Source: Hymenobacter negativus (lineage in GTDB: Bacteria > Bacteroidota > Bacteroidia > Cytophagales > Hymenobacteraceae). From it: a stretch of DNA of 64,000 nucleotides. The notes beneath the pieces were generated by a model. That model worked only from the letters and a program-made list of their open reading frames with translations, did not search any database and had not been told where the DNA came from. This document shows, in pieces, positions 1 through 8,683 of the stretch (positions are counted from its first letter, which is position 1; each line of letters starts with the position of its first letter). Location of the stretch: positions 310,001 through 374,000 of the forward strand of contig NZ_JAEDAE010000002.1 of NCBI RefSeq assembly GCF_016056375.1. Reading direction: 5' to 3'. The position numbers and the translations under genes are program-made.

Positions 1-150
1 TGGATGGATTATAGTGGGTATCCGGAATACCAGCAGCTCGGTCCGGCTCCTTTTGAGCACGGCGTTACGGCGCTGGACCTGCTGTTCAACACTGGTTCCG
101 AGGCGCCACGATTCATGAAATCTTTCGCGTCATCGGATAATCCCGCGTAA
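1..150 (+). CDS. WbqC-like family protein, C-terminal fragment
   Basis: This is the last 49 codons of a gene that begins before the window; it ends with TAA at 148-150. The tail has aromatic residues, then an FEHG-like turn, then LDLLFNTG followed by EAPRFM. That pattern resembles the conserved C-terminus of WbqC-like proteins, which occur in O-antigen and surface-glycan clusters and whose chemistry is not well established. The stop codon overlaps the next start by one base (TAATG), so the two genes are probably co-translated. The family call rests on a short tail and could be wrong; the reading frame itself is clear. Confidence 0.6.
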   Translation, partial: WMDYSGYPEYQQLGPAPFEHGVTALDLLFNTGSEAPRFMKSFASSDNPA

Positions 151-1088
151 TGGACGGCGCCCCCCAATACTCCGTTGTGGTGCCCACTTACCGGGGGCAG
201 GACACGATACGGCCGCTCACTCAGCAGTTGCGAGCATTCTTTGACGGAGCCGGGCTGACGTTTGAGGTTATTTTCGTGAACGACAATGGCCCCGACCAGT
301 CATGGCAGGTGATGCAAGCCTTGCAGCGGGAACTGGGAGCCAACTTGGTGAAAATTGTGCGGCTGGCCCGAAACTTTGGCCAGCACAACGCCCTGATTTG
401 CGGCTTTGCCCACGCCCGGGGCCGTTTTATTATTACGATGGACGAAGACCTGCAGCATAGTCCAGCCGACATTGGCCGGCTGATTGCGACTCAGGCCCAG
501 GGCAACTTCGACGTGGTATATGGCAAGTACGAAACGCTGCAGCATTCGGGCTTTCGCAACGTTACGTCTATGCTGCTTAAGAAGCTGCTACGCGTTAGCA
601 TTCCCGACCTGCATCCCGATTACACGGCGTTTCGGCTCATTCGGACCAGCATTGCCCGGCATTGCCTGCAAATGAGCAATTCCTACACGTTTCTGGATGG
701 TTACCTCACCTGGATAACAAATAACGTAGCCAGCGTAGTCGTGACGCACGGCGAGCGCGCCGCCGGCGAAAGCTCCTATACGGTGCGCAAGCTCATCGAG
801 CATTCCATCAATATTTTCGTTACGTTCTCCGACTTGCCGATTCGAATATTCTCGCTGACATCGGTGGGTATATTCTTCCTGACGACATGCTACGCCCTTT
901 ACGTGCTGGTCCGGAAGCTGCTTTTCAACGACCTGAGCGCGGGCTTTGCTACCCTAGCCATTTTGCTAGGATTTGGGGTGGGCCTAATCCTATTAGGCAT
1001 AGGCATCTTGGGTGAATACATCCACCGCATCAACTTGAAAACAACCCGTCGCCCCATCTTTGTTGAGGCCGAAACTGAAAATGAATAA
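150..1088 (+). CDS. GT2 glycosyltransferase, polyprenyl-phosphate (GtrB/ArnC/DPM1) type
   Basis: The 312-residue protein has an N-terminal GT-A domain (about residues 8-170) with the VVVPTYRG start, a VNDNGPD nucleotide-binding segment and a DEDLQH metal-binding motif near residue 97. Two hydrophobic helices follow at about 229-251 and 263-290, with a GEYIHRI exit typical of GtrB/ArnC-like enzymes. Such enzymes move a sugar from a nucleotide donor to undecaprenyl phosphate at the inner membrane. The ATG overlaps the preceding stop by one base. It sits ahead of an acyltransferase and a WecE-like aminotransferase, so it may load an amino sugar onto lipid carrier; that substrate is inference. 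Confidence 0.88.
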   Translation: MDGAPQYSVVVPTYRGQDTIRPLTQQLRAFFDGAGLTFEVIFVNDNGPDQSWQVMQALQRELGANLVKIVRLARNFGQHNALICGFAHARGRFIITMDEDLQHSPADIGRLIATQAQGNFDVVYGKYETLQHSGFRNVTSMLLKKLLRVSIPDLHPDYTAFRLIRTSIARHCLQMSNSYTFLDGYLTWITNNVASVVVTHGERAAGESSYTVRKLIEHSINIFVTFSDLPIRIFSLTSVGIFFLTTCYALYVLVRKLLFNDLSAGFATLAILLGFGVGLILLGIGILGEYIHRINLKTTRRPIFVEAETENE

Positions 1089-1755
1089 GCCCGTTCTCAC
1101 GCCCGGTGCCACCGTTCGGGTTGCCATTATTGGGGCTGGCAGCCTGGGACAACAAATAGCGCAGCACTTGCAACAAACCGCCGGCTGGGCTGTGGCCGGT
1201 TTTTTCGACGATTTTGCGGCCCCCGCTACTGTCACCCCGCACGGGCCGGTACTGGGCCGGGTCGACGCCATCGAAGCCGCATACGCGGGGGATGCCTTCG
1301 ACGCGATGCTCATGGGCATTGGCTATCATCACCTTGCCGTCAGACAGCAATTATTCGAGCGGCTTGTGGCGCGGGTTCCTTTTGCCACCTTCGTGCACCC
1401 GGCCTCCTACCTCGACAGTAGCGCGGTAGTCGAACCTGGCTGTTTCGTGTCGCCGGGCTGCATTTTGGATTTGAACGTCCACCTCGGCCCGAATACCTTT
1501 TTGTATCCGGGGTGTGTACTGGCGCACGATACCACGGTTGTTGGGCATTCGTTTCTGGCTCCGTCGGTGCGTTTGGCCGGGCATGTAACGGTGCAGCCCC
1601 GGTGCTTCCTGGGCATCGGCACCACTGTTATTGATAGTTTGGAACTGGGCGAAGATGTCCGGACGGGTGGGGGAGCAACCGTCGTGCACAATCTCACTGG
1701 GCCCGGTACCTACGTAGGCACCCCGGCCAAGAAAATACTCTCTTCCGGTAAATAA
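1081..1755 (+). CDS. NeuD/PglD-family sugar O/N-acyltransferase
   Basis: The protein is 224 residues from the ATG at 1081, which overlaps the stop of the GT2 gene by 8 bases. An in-frame ATG at 1060 would add seven residues and is less likely. The N-terminus is a PglD_N-type Rossmann segment (VAIIGAGSLGQQ, about residues 12-23) that would bind the sugar nucleotide. From about residue 95 there are hexapeptide repeats of a left-handed beta helix, with a likely catalytic His in the LAHDTTVVGH stretch. The family acylates amino sugars with acetyl-CoA. Lying directly before a WecE-like aminotransferase, it probably acetylates the 4-amino group that enzyme makes (inference). Confidence 0.85.
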   Translation: MNKPVLTPGATVRVAIIGAGSLGQQIAQHLQQTAGWAVAGFFDDFAAPATVTPHGPVLGRVDAIEAAYAGDAFDAMLMGIGYHHLAVRQQLFERLVARVPFATFVHPASYLDSSAVVEPGCFVSPGCILDLNVHLGPNTFLYPGCVLAHDTTVVGHSFLAPSVRLAGHVTVQPRCFLGIGTTVIDSLELGEDVRTGGGATVVHNLTGPGTYVGTPAKKILSSGK

Positions 1756-1863
1756 GTCACTTTTAAAAGTGAGGCCGGTGCTCCGGCAACATCTTGGAGA
1801 GTCTATATTTCCCACCGGTTTAAAAGCAACGGGTGTAACTTTGCCCGAATTCAAGCTTAGCTA
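1756..1863 (+). promoter_or_regulatory. Putative promoter for the wecE-like gene (TAACTTTG at 1836-1843)
   Basis: This 108-base gap holds TAACTTTG, a match to the Bacteroidota -7 consensus TAnnTTTG, ending 20 bases before the ATG at 1864. No good -33 TTG box was seen at the usual distance, so the call rests on the -7 element and its position. Confidence 0.45.
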
Positions 1864-3000
1864 ATGCAATACGCCATCCCTTTCAACAAGCCCTATCTTT
1901 CCGGGAACGAAGCCCGGTACATCGAAGAAGCAGTTCGTTCCGGTAAGATTTCCGGCGACGGCATTTTCACCAAGCGCTGCCACACGTTCTTCGAGCAGCA
2001 GCTGGGGTTTCAGAAGGTGCTGTTGACGACTTCCTGCACCGACGCCTTGGAACTGGCAGCGCTGTTGCTCGATTTGCAGCCCGGAGATGAGGTGATTATG
2101 CCGTCGTTCACATTCGTGAGCACGCCCAATGCCTTCGTCCTGCGCGGGGCCAAAATCGTGTTTGCCGACAGCACGGCCGAGAACCCCAACATGGACGTGG
2201 CCGCGCTCGAAAGCCTGGTTACGCCGCGCACCCGCGCCATTGTGCCGGTGCACTATGCCGGCATTGCCTGCGACATGGATGCCATTCAGGCCGTGGCGGC
2301 CCGCCACAACCTGACCGTGGTGGAAGATGCAGCACAAGCCATCGACAGTTTTTATAAAGGCCGGCCACTGGGCACCATTGGTGCGCTGGGGGCCTTCTCC
2401 TTCCACGAAACCAAGAACATTACCTCGGGCGAGGGCGGCATGCTGGCCATCAATGACAAGCAGTACGCCAACCGCGCCGAAATCATCCGCGAGAAGGGTA
2501 CCAACCGCTCATCGTTTTTCCGGGGCGAAGTCGACAAGTACGGCTGGGTTGAGGTAGGCTCCAGCTTCTTGCCTTCCGATATCATTGCCGCGTTCCTCTG
2601 GGCTCAGATTGAGAACATGGCCGTTATTCAGCAGCGGCGCAAAGACATCTGGGAGCGTTACTATACCGCCCTGCAGCCCCTGATGGCGCAGGGGGTGGGC
2701 CTACCCATTGTGCCCGACTACGCCACAAACAACGGCCACATGTTTTACCTCGTGTGCCGCAACCTGGCCGAGCGCAGTGCCCTCATCACACACATGCGGC
2801 AGTTGCAAATCTCACCGGTATTCCACTACCTCTCGTTGCACAAAAGCCCGTTCTACGCCGATAAACACGATGGCCGTGAGTTGCCCTGGTCCGACCACTA
2901 CACCGATTGCCTCGTGCGCCTGCCCCTCTACCACGAGCTCAACGAAAGCCTGCAACAGCGCGTGATTGATGGCGTGCTGAGCTTTTACAAAGGGCGCTAA
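1864..3000 (+). CDS. wecE: dTDP-4-amino-4,6-dideoxygalactose transaminase
   Basis: The 378-residue PLP enzyme resembles E. coli WecE/RffA throughout. Shared features include the start IPFNKPYLSG, the segment GDEVIMPSFTFVSTPNAFVLRGAKI (partly quoted: PSFTFVSTPNAF), VEDAAQAID, the PLP lysine in FHETKNITSGEGG (near residue 183) and REKGTNRSSFFRG. WecE converts dTDP-4-keto-6-deoxy-D-glucose to dTDP-Fuc4N using glutamate. Length matches the family. It has its own likely promoter and lies after an NeuD-like acyltransferase that could make Fuc4NAc. The dTDP-glucose synthase and dehydratase needed for its substrate are not in the window. Confidence 0.92.
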   Translation: MQYAIPFNKPYLSGNEARYIEEAVRSGKISGDGIFTKRCHTFFEQQLGFQKVLLTTSCTDALELAALLLDLQPGDEVIMPSFTFVSTPNAFVLRGAKIVFADSTAENPNMDVAALESLVTPRTRAIVPVHYAGIACDMDAIQAVAARHNLTVVEDAAQAIDSFYKGRPLGTIGALGAFSFHETKNITSGEGGMLAINDKQYANRAEIIREKGTNRSSFFRGEVDKYGWVEVGSSFLPSDIIAAFLWAQIENMAVIQQRRKDIWERYYTALQPLMAQGVGLPIVPDYATNNGHMFYLVCRNLAERSALITHMRQLQISPVFHYLSLHKSPFYADKHDGRELPWSDHYTDCLVRLPLYHELNESLQQRVIDGVLSFYKGR

Positions 3001-3011
3001 GCCGAGTACTC

Positions 3012-4865
3012 ATGCACGCATCAGGCGAACAGGGCCGCGTCGCTGGCACGGCTTCGCGCTGGCTTGGGCCAATGGTTCAGGTGGTTGTAGGGTTGTTGGC
3101 TCTGGCGGTACTGGCCGTGATGGTGTGGGCTTTGCCCCGCGGCTTCGATATTACTGATGAAGGCTTTTACCTGCTGAATTTCCGCTACCCGGCCGAGTAC
3201 GAAGCCAGCTTTTCTACTTTCCATCTGATTGTGGCCCGTATGCTGGGCCTGGCCAATGCCTCGGTATTCACCACCCGGGCGGTGGGACTGGGAGCCGCAG
3301 TGTTTGGGGCCGTCGTATTCGGCCTGAGCCTGGCTGCTTGGCTGCGGGCCACCACAACTACTGGTGCTCGGCGTTGGGCGAGCCAGCCGGGCCTGGCGGT
3401 ATGCTTTGTGTTGCTGGGCTCACTGCTGGTATTTTCTATTTTCCCCCGGGCTATTTCTTACAACGGCATTACCAGTTTGTCGCTGCTGCTATCAGCTGCT
3501 GCCGTACTGTCCGCCTTGCGGCGCGGTCCTTTGGCAGCCACTTGGCAGTTGTTGGGCATCGGCTTCGTCCTGGGCATCGATGTATTTGTGAAAGCTTCGT
3601 CGGCAGCGCTGCTGTTTGGCGGAGCCGTAGTGGTGCTGGCCTGGTATTGGCGCAGTTTCGGCTGGCAGGTGCTGTTGCGGACAGCAGTGCTGCTGGGCTT
3701 GGGCTTGGCTTTGGGCCTCGGGCTCTATTTCGTGGTGGTAGAACCTTTGGGTCTATGGCACCGCAACTTCGTGCAGGAAATGACGGCCTTGCAATCGCAA
3801 GGCCGCTATGGCATGGCCGACCTATTGCCCAAATACATCAGCAGTGCTTTCAGGACGCTGCTTTTTCTTGTGTTCCCGTTAGGGCCTGTGGTTGCGGTGC
3901 TGGTGGGCCTGGCCTGGTGGTGGCCGCGCCGCGTACCGGCCGCCTGGCACCGGTTGGCCGTGCTGGCGATAGGGGGGGGCATGGGTACTTTCTTGTTAAT
4001 GGAAGCCCTGCGGCGGCGTTGGTATTCCAACGCCATTTCCAACGGCCTGGAAACCCTGCCGCTGCTGTTGGCTTTGGTCGTGATAACCGCGCTGGTAATG
4101 GCCGCCTTAGCTGTCCAGCCCAAGAGCCGCGAAACTCCCGCCACGTCCGGGCCTGCCGCTCTGGCCCAGCAGTGGCCCGTGGGGCTGTGGCTGCTCTCGC
4201 TGCCGCTGCTGGCTGCCGCCGGCACCATCAACGACCTGCGGCTAAACCTGCTTGTCGACATGGCCCCGTGGTTTGGTCTGCTGCTGATTTTGGTTTCGCA
4301 GGTCCGGCTGGCTCTGCTACCGGCCTGGGTGCCCGCCGCCATGCTGCTGGTTCCTGCCAGCTACGCCGCCGAACAAACTATTTGGGGCGTGCTCTGGACG
4401 CCCTACAACCTGGCCGCCACCATGGCCGCGCAAACCGAACCCCTGCACGCCGCGGGCGTTACGGGACCCTTACAAGTCGACCCGGCTACCTCCGCATTTA
4501 TTACCCAGCTCGAAAAACTGCTGGCTGCCGGTGGCTTCCGGCCCGGCGACCCCTTGTTGGCTTTCTATGACCTGCCGGGCGTGGTGTACCTCTGCGGGGG
4601 AGTGTCGCCGGGAGCGGCCTGGTATTTTCCGGGCCGCGACGCGCGCAACTGCCACGCGCTCGACATCACGGCCCAGCCTCTGCGCAAAGCCTGTATCCTA
4701 CTCAATCAGCCCATGGGCAACGAGCTAAAGGCCTGCCTGCACAAGCATGGCCTCGCTTTTCCCGAAAACTATCGGCTGGTGGGCACCGTTCTCAGCAGCT
4801 ACCAATCCGAGCACCGGCAGATACAGGTATATGCGCCGCAGGATGCCAGTTCCCGACCCAACTAA
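3012..4865 (+). CDS. Large polytopic membrane protein, GT-C-like, function unknown
   Basis: The 617-residue protein has one N-terminal helix, then a short acidic loop GFDITDEGFYL near residue 50, then about ten further hydrophobic segments to about residue 470. A soluble C-terminal domain of about 140 residues holds several Cys. An acidic D/E motif in the first periplasmic loop followed by many helices is the layout of GT-C glycosyltransferases that use lipid-linked donors (PMT/ArnT-like). I do not recognise the specific family. It starts 11 bases after wecE and is surely in the same transcript. A role in transferring a sugar from a lipid carrier is inference. Confidence 0.72.
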   Translation: MHASGEQGRVAGTASRWLGPMVQVVVGLLALAVLAVMVWALPRGFDITDEGFYLLNFRYPAEYEASFSTFHLIVARMLGLANASVFTTRAVGLGAAVFGAVVFGLSLAAWLRATTTTGARRWASQPGLAVCFVLLGSLLVFSIFPRAISYNGITSLSLLLSAAAVLSALRRGPLAATWQLLGIGFVLGIDVFVKASSAALLFGGAVVVLAWYWRSFGWQVLLRTAVLLGLGLALGLGLYFVVVEPLGLWHRNFVQEMTALQSQGRYGMADLLPKYISSAFRTLLFLVFPLGPVVAVLVGLAWWWPRRVPAAWHRLAVLAIGGGMGTFLLMEALRRRWYSNAISNGLETLPLLLALVVITALVMAALAVQPKSRETPATSGPAALAQQWPVGLWLLSLPLLAAAGTINDLRLNLLVDMAPWFGLLLILVSQVRLALLPAWVPAAMLLVPASYAAEQTIWGVLWTPYNLAATMAAQTEPLHAAGVTGPLQVDPATSAFITQLEKLLAAGGFRPGDPLLAFYDLPGVVYLCGGVSPGAAWYFPGRDARNCHALDITAQPLRKACILLNQPMGNELKACLHKHGLAFPENYRLVGTVLSSYQSEHRQIQVYAPQDASSRPN

Positions 4866-4931
4866 ATCACGTTTTCATTATTCAATTATAGCCCTGCCAT
4901 GTGCTGAATACTACCTCTAGCTCCCGCGCCC

Positions 4932-4939
4932 TACCTTTG
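4932..4939 (+). promoter_or_regulatory. Putative -7 promoter element TACCTTTG before the ABC flippase
   Basis: TACCTTTG matches the Bacteroidota -7 consensus and lies in the 159-base gap before the ABC transporter, leaving a leader of roughly 80 bases. No clear -33 box was seen. Confidence 0.45.
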
Positions 4940-5024
4940 TGTGTTCAGGCGCGTATGAGTCGCGGTGGACCTCTGGCACTTTCCTTCGTTTGGGGAAATG
5001 GCCAAAGTGTAAAAGATATCTCGT

Positions 5025-6800
5025 ATGAATAAAGGAATTATAGGCTATTCACTCGATAGCATCCGCTATTACCTGAACCGGTCGGAAAAGCGTCGAGCAG
5101 TTATCATGTTCGTACTGCTGCTGGTTACGTCGTTTCTCGACGTCATCGGCCTGGCGTCTCTCGTACCGGTCATGGTAGTGGCCGCCGAGCCCGGTGGCGT
5201 GCAGAAAAGCAAGTTTTTTGCGCCCATCTACCACGGTATGAACTTTGAGTCGGAGCGTAGCTTTCTGCTGATGCTCATTGTGGCCGTATTCGTCTTCTTC
5301 TTGGTTAAGAACCTGTTTTCCACTTGGGTTAACTACTTGCAGACCGACTTTACCACCAAGCTCGGCCTGAATATTGTAAAGACGCAGCTCGATAAATACC
5401 TCCACTTTCCCTTCTGGGATTTCAACCATTTGGGCTCTTCAAACCTGATTAACAGTGCATTGGAAGTGCCGCGCTACTATGTTTCCATGGTGGTGCGGCC
5501 TTTGTTTGTGCTGTTTTCCGAACTTGCCGTGGTGGTGGTGATTGTAATTAGTATCCTCATCTACAAGCCATTACTGCTGGCCTTGCTGGCGTTTGTGCTG
5601 GTGCCCACCACGTTGCTCACCTACCGCGCCCTGCGCGCCCGCTCGCAGGCCATCGGCAATCGGGTAAATGAGTTGCGGCCCATTTCTTATGGCATCATCG
5701 GTGACCTGTTCACGGGCTTTGTCGAGTTGAAGCTGGCTAATAAGCAGTACCGCTTCCGCGACCGTCTGCTTGAAAACCAGCGCGAGCTCCAAACCCTTGA
5801 CTCAGAAAGCTACCTCTACTCGCTGCTTCCACTGAAGGTGATTGAAATGGTGGCTATTTTGGGCGTGCTGACCATTTTCCTCTATGCCATTTTTGTCCCC
5901 AGCGCTTCCAACAGCCTGATTGCGCTGGTGGGCCTGTTCGCCGCCGCCGCTTACCGCCTCATGCCTTCCGTGAACCGGATGCTTACGGCCCTGATGCAAG
6001 TAAAGCAGGCGCAGTCCAGCATCGAAAACCTGGAAACCTACCGCGAGCCCAAATACAATGAGCGGCCCGACCCCAAGCAATTGCCGCTCTCGTTTGAGCA
6101 CAGTCTCGCGTTCTCCAACGTTACATTCAGCTTCCCGGGCGTAGAAACGCCCACGTTGCGCAGCATTAACCTGGAAATCCGCAAAGGCGAAAAAATTGGC
6201 TTCATCGGTAGTTCCGGCTCGGGCAAAACCACGCTGATGAACGTGCTGCTGCGCTTCTATGTCGAGCAGCATGGCCACATTCTGATTGATGGCCAGCCGC
6301 TCACCTCGCAGCATATCGAAGCCTGGCATCGTATTGTGGGCTACGTGAAGCAGGACACCTTCCTTATGGAAGCCTCCATTCAGGACAACATCACCCTCGG
6401 CGATGCCAATGTGGATGCGGCCCGGCTGGACTATGCCATTGAGCAGGCATCGTTGCGCAACTTCATCGCCGGCTTGCCCGAGGGAGTAAACACGCACATT
6501 GGCGAGCGGGGGTCGAAACTCTCGGGCGGGCAGCGCCAGCGCATTGGCATCGCCCGTGCGCTCTACAAGCGCACGCAGGTGCTGGTGCTTGATGAGGCTA
6601 CCAGTGCCCTCGACAATGAAACCGAGCGCGAAGTAAACGAAGCCATCAACAAGCTCTCCGAAACCGACATTACCATTCTTATTATTGCTCACCGCATCAC
6701 CACGCTGCGCGAGTGTGACCGGATTTATGAGCTTAGCCAGGGCAATGTTATTGCTGAGCATCAATACGAAAGCTTGATGCAGCAAATTGTGCAAGCCTAA
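5025..6800 (+). CDS. ABC transporter, fused permease-ATPase (PglK/MsbA-like flippase)
   Basis: The 591-residue half-transporter has six transmembrane segments in about residues 20-320 and an ATPase domain from about residue 345. Walker A is GSSGSGKTT (about 395-403), the signature is LSGGQRQRIGIARAL (from about 500), and Walker B is VLVLDEATSAL (from about 519). The H-loop His is in IIAHRITTL. In a glycan cluster such transporters flip lipid-linked oligosaccharides across the inner membrane, as PglK does. No Wzx-type flippase was seen here, so this is the best candidate translocase. The next gene follows after 33 bases. Confidence 0.85.
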   Translation: MNKGIIGYSLDSIRYYLNRSEKRRAVIMFVLLLVTSFLDVIGLASLVPVMVVAAEPGGVQKSKFFAPIYHGMNFESERSFLLMLIVAVFVFFLVKNLFSTWVNYLQTDFTTKLGLNIVKTQLDKYLHFPFWDFNHLGSSNLINSALEVPRYYVSMVVRPLFVLFSELAVVVVIVISILIYKPLLLALLAFVLVPTTLLTYRALRARSQAIGNRVNELRPISYGIIGDLFTGFVELKLANKQYRFRDRLLENQRELQTLDSESYLYSLLPLKVIEMVAILGVLTIFLYAIFVPSASNSLIALVGLFAAAAYRLMPSVNRMLTALMQVKQAQSSIENLETYREPKYNERPDPKQLPLSFEHSLAFSNVTFSFPGVETPTLRSINLEIRKGEKIGFIGSSGSGKTTLMNVLLRFYVEQHGHILIDGQPLTSQHIEAWHRIVGYVKQDTFLMEASIQDNITLGDANVDAARLDYAIEQASLRNFIAGLPEGVNTHIGERGSKLSGGQRQRIGIARALYKRTQVLVLDEATSALDNETEREVNEAINKLSETDITILIIAHRITTLRECDRIYELSQGNVIAEHQYESLMQQIVQA

Positions 6801-6833
6801 CCCAACCAGCGTACCGAAAGACACCAAAATCCA

Positions 6834-7910
6834 ATGCCGATAAACGTAACCCAATCCTATCTGCCGCCGCTGGAAGACTATGTTAAATACCTGACCGGAA
6901 TCTGGGAGCGGGTTTACCTGACCAATGCCGGACCGCTGGTTGTGGAGCTAGAGCAGCGCCTAAAGGACGAGTTGGGCGTGAAACACCTTTTTTTCGTTAA
7001 CAACGGCACAATTGCCCTGCAGATTGCCATCAAGGCGCTTGACCTAAAAGGAGAGGTGCTGACTACGCCGTTTTCGTACGTGGCCACCACATCAAGCCTG
7101 GTATGGGAGGGCTGCACCCCAGTATTTGTCGACATCGACCCTGCCACGCTCTGCATTAACCCAGCGCTGTTGGAAGCCGCTATCACGCCGCGTACGGTGG
7201 GCATCATGGCCACCCACGTCTACGGCAACCCTTGCGACCTGGAAGCCATTGAGGCCATTGCCAAGCGCCACAACCTGAAGGTGATTTACGATGCTGCCCA
7301 CGCATTCGGTGTGACCTATAAGAATAGTTCGGTGCTGAACTACGGCGATATTTCCACGCTAAGCTTCCACGCCACCAAGCTGTTCCACACGGGCGAGGGC
7401 GGGGCCATTGTCACCAACGACGACGAGCTGGCCCACCGTATTGCCTACATGCGCAACTTCGGCCACAACGGCCCCGAAGCCTTCTGGGGGGTGGGTGTCA
7501 ACGGTAAAAGCTCGGAGCTGCACGCCGCCATGGGCTTGTGTGTGCTGCCTAAAGTGCCGGAGCTGATTGCCAAGCGCCGCATTTTGAGCGAGCGCTACGA
7601 CGCCTTGCTGGACGGCACGAAATGCGTGCGGCCCACCATTCAGCCCCACACGGCCTACAATTTCTCGTACCACCCCATTGTATTGCCTTCTGAGGAAGTA
7701 CTGCTGAGGGTGCGCGATAACCTTAATGCTCACGAAATCACGCCGCGCCGCTATTTCTATCCTTCGCTGAATACGCTCAATTACGTGGCTCCGCAGGAAG
7801 CGCCGGTTTCGGAGGATATTTCCCGGCGCGTGCTGTGCCTGCCGTTGTACTACGACTTGCAAATCAGTCAGGTAGAGCAGGTGGCCCAACTCATCAACGA
7901 AGTGCTCTAA
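6834..7910 (+). CDS. vioA: DegT/DnrJ/EryC1 aminotransferase, VioA-like (dTDP-Qui4N forming)
   Basis: The 358-residue PLP enzyme has the start VTQSYLPPLEDY, then WERVYLTNAGP, TTPFSYVATTSSLVW, YGNPCD, VIYDAAHAFGV and the PLP lysine in FHATKLFHTGEGG (about residue 182). These match what I recall of E. coli VioA, which aminates dTDP-4-keto-6-deoxyglucose to dTDP-4-amino-4,6-dideoxy-D-glucose (Qui4N). It lies four bases before a PglD/VioB-like acetyltransferase, the same arrangement as vioA-vioB. It would share its substrate with the WecE-like enzyme upstream but give the C4 epimer. The exact product should be treated as probable. Confidence 0.82.
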   Translation: MPINVTQSYLPPLEDYVKYLTGIWERVYLTNAGPLVVELEQRLKDELGVKHLFFVNNGTIALQIAIKALDLKGEVLTTPFSYVATTSSLVWEGCTPVFVDIDPATLCINPALLEAAITPRTVGIMATHVYGNPCDLEAIEAIAKRHNLKVIYDAAHAFGVTYKNSSVLNYGDISTLSFHATKLFHTGEGGAIVTNDDELAHRIAYMRNFGHNGPEAFWGVGVNGKSSELHAAMGLCVLPKVPELIAKRRILSERYDALLDGTKCVRPTIQPHTAYNFSYHPIVLPSEEVLLRVRDNLNAHEITPRRYFYPSLNTLNYVAPQEAPVSEDISRRVLCLPLYYDLQISQVEQVAQLINEVL

Positions 7911-7913
7911 GCC

Positions 7914-8543
7914 ATGCTGGTATTGGGTGCCCGGGGCCATGCCATTGAGCTGCTGCAAGTGCTGGAAGACATTGGCGAAACGGACTTGTACTTCTACGAC
8001 GATGTGAGCCCGGATGCCCCTGCCCAGCTGTTTGGCCGCTACCCCGTGCTCCGGTCGCCGGCCGAAGCCATGCAGCACCTGCACCACGACCCCCGCGCCG
8101 CGCTGGGCATCGGCGGTGGGCGGCTGCGCGCGCAGTTGGCCGGCCGGGTACGGCAGTGGGGAGGACAACTGCACTCCGTAGTTGCGCATTCGGCCAACGT
8201 AGGGCGGCACGCGGTAGTGCTGGAGCCTGGCCTCAACGTGATGCAGAACGTAATGGTTAGTAATGAAGTATTTGTTGGCGAGGGCAGCCTGATAAATGCC
8301 CGTGCCGCATTGCACCACAACGTAGTGGTGGGCCGCTACTGTGAAGTATCGCCCGGTGCCCAACTGTTGGGCCACGTGCGGGTAGGCAACTACTCGCAGG
8401 TGGGAGCCGGAGCTGTGGTGTTGCCACGCATCACCATTGGGCAGGGGGCCACGGTGGGAGCCGGCGCGGTGGTTACCCGCCATGTGGCCGATAATGAGGT
8501 AGTGGCCGGGGTGCCGGCACGGCCGCTGCTACGCAAAGCATAG
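7914..8543 (+). CDS. vioB: PglD/VioB-like sugar N-acetyltransferase
   Basis: The 209-residue protein starts four bases after the vioA-like gene. Its N-terminus is a short PglD_N Rossmann half (LVLGARGHAIELL), followed by left-handed beta-helix hexapeptide repeats from about residue 90 (SANVGRHAVVLEPG and later repeats). A likely catalytic His lies in AALHHNVVVG. It ends with the GVPARPL motif typical of this group. With the VioA-like partner it would acetylate the C4 amine of dTDP-Qui4N to Qui4NAc using acetyl-CoA. PglD and NeuD share the same fold, so the substrate comes from context only. Confidence 0.78.
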   Translation: MLVLGARGHAIELLQVLEDIGETDLYFYDDVSPDAPAQLFGRYPVLRSPAEAMQHLHHDPRAALGIGGGRLRAQLAGRVRQWGGQLHSVVAHSANVGRHAVVLEPGLNVMQNVMVSNEVFVGEGSLINARAALHHNVVVGRYCEVSPGAQLLGHVRVGNYSQVGAGAVVLPRITIGQGATVGAGAVVTRHVADNEVVAGVPARPLLRKA

Positions 8544-8683
8544 CTGGGCATTGGCCGAAAACACACTGCCCGTCAACTGCCCGTTTCGAAGCGAGTTGAT
8601 TAAACAAGCAGCCAGTGGGTCTTCATATGCTGCCGGCCATTTGCAAGTTAACTAACTGATAATCTATTTCTTACCCCGCTGCC

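Noticed and set aside
3338..4570. Overlapping plus-strand frame of 410 codons inside the GT-C-like gene
   Set aside because: Arg/Gly/Ala-rich shadow in another frame; the host gene has a coherent membrane topology.
5802..6854. Antisense open frame of 350 codons over the ABC transporter
   Set aside because: Overlaps the conserved ATPase domain and lacks any motif.
7359..8483. Antisense open frame of 374 codons over vioA/vioB
   Set aside because: Spans the junction of two clear plus-strand genes and has shadow-like composition.
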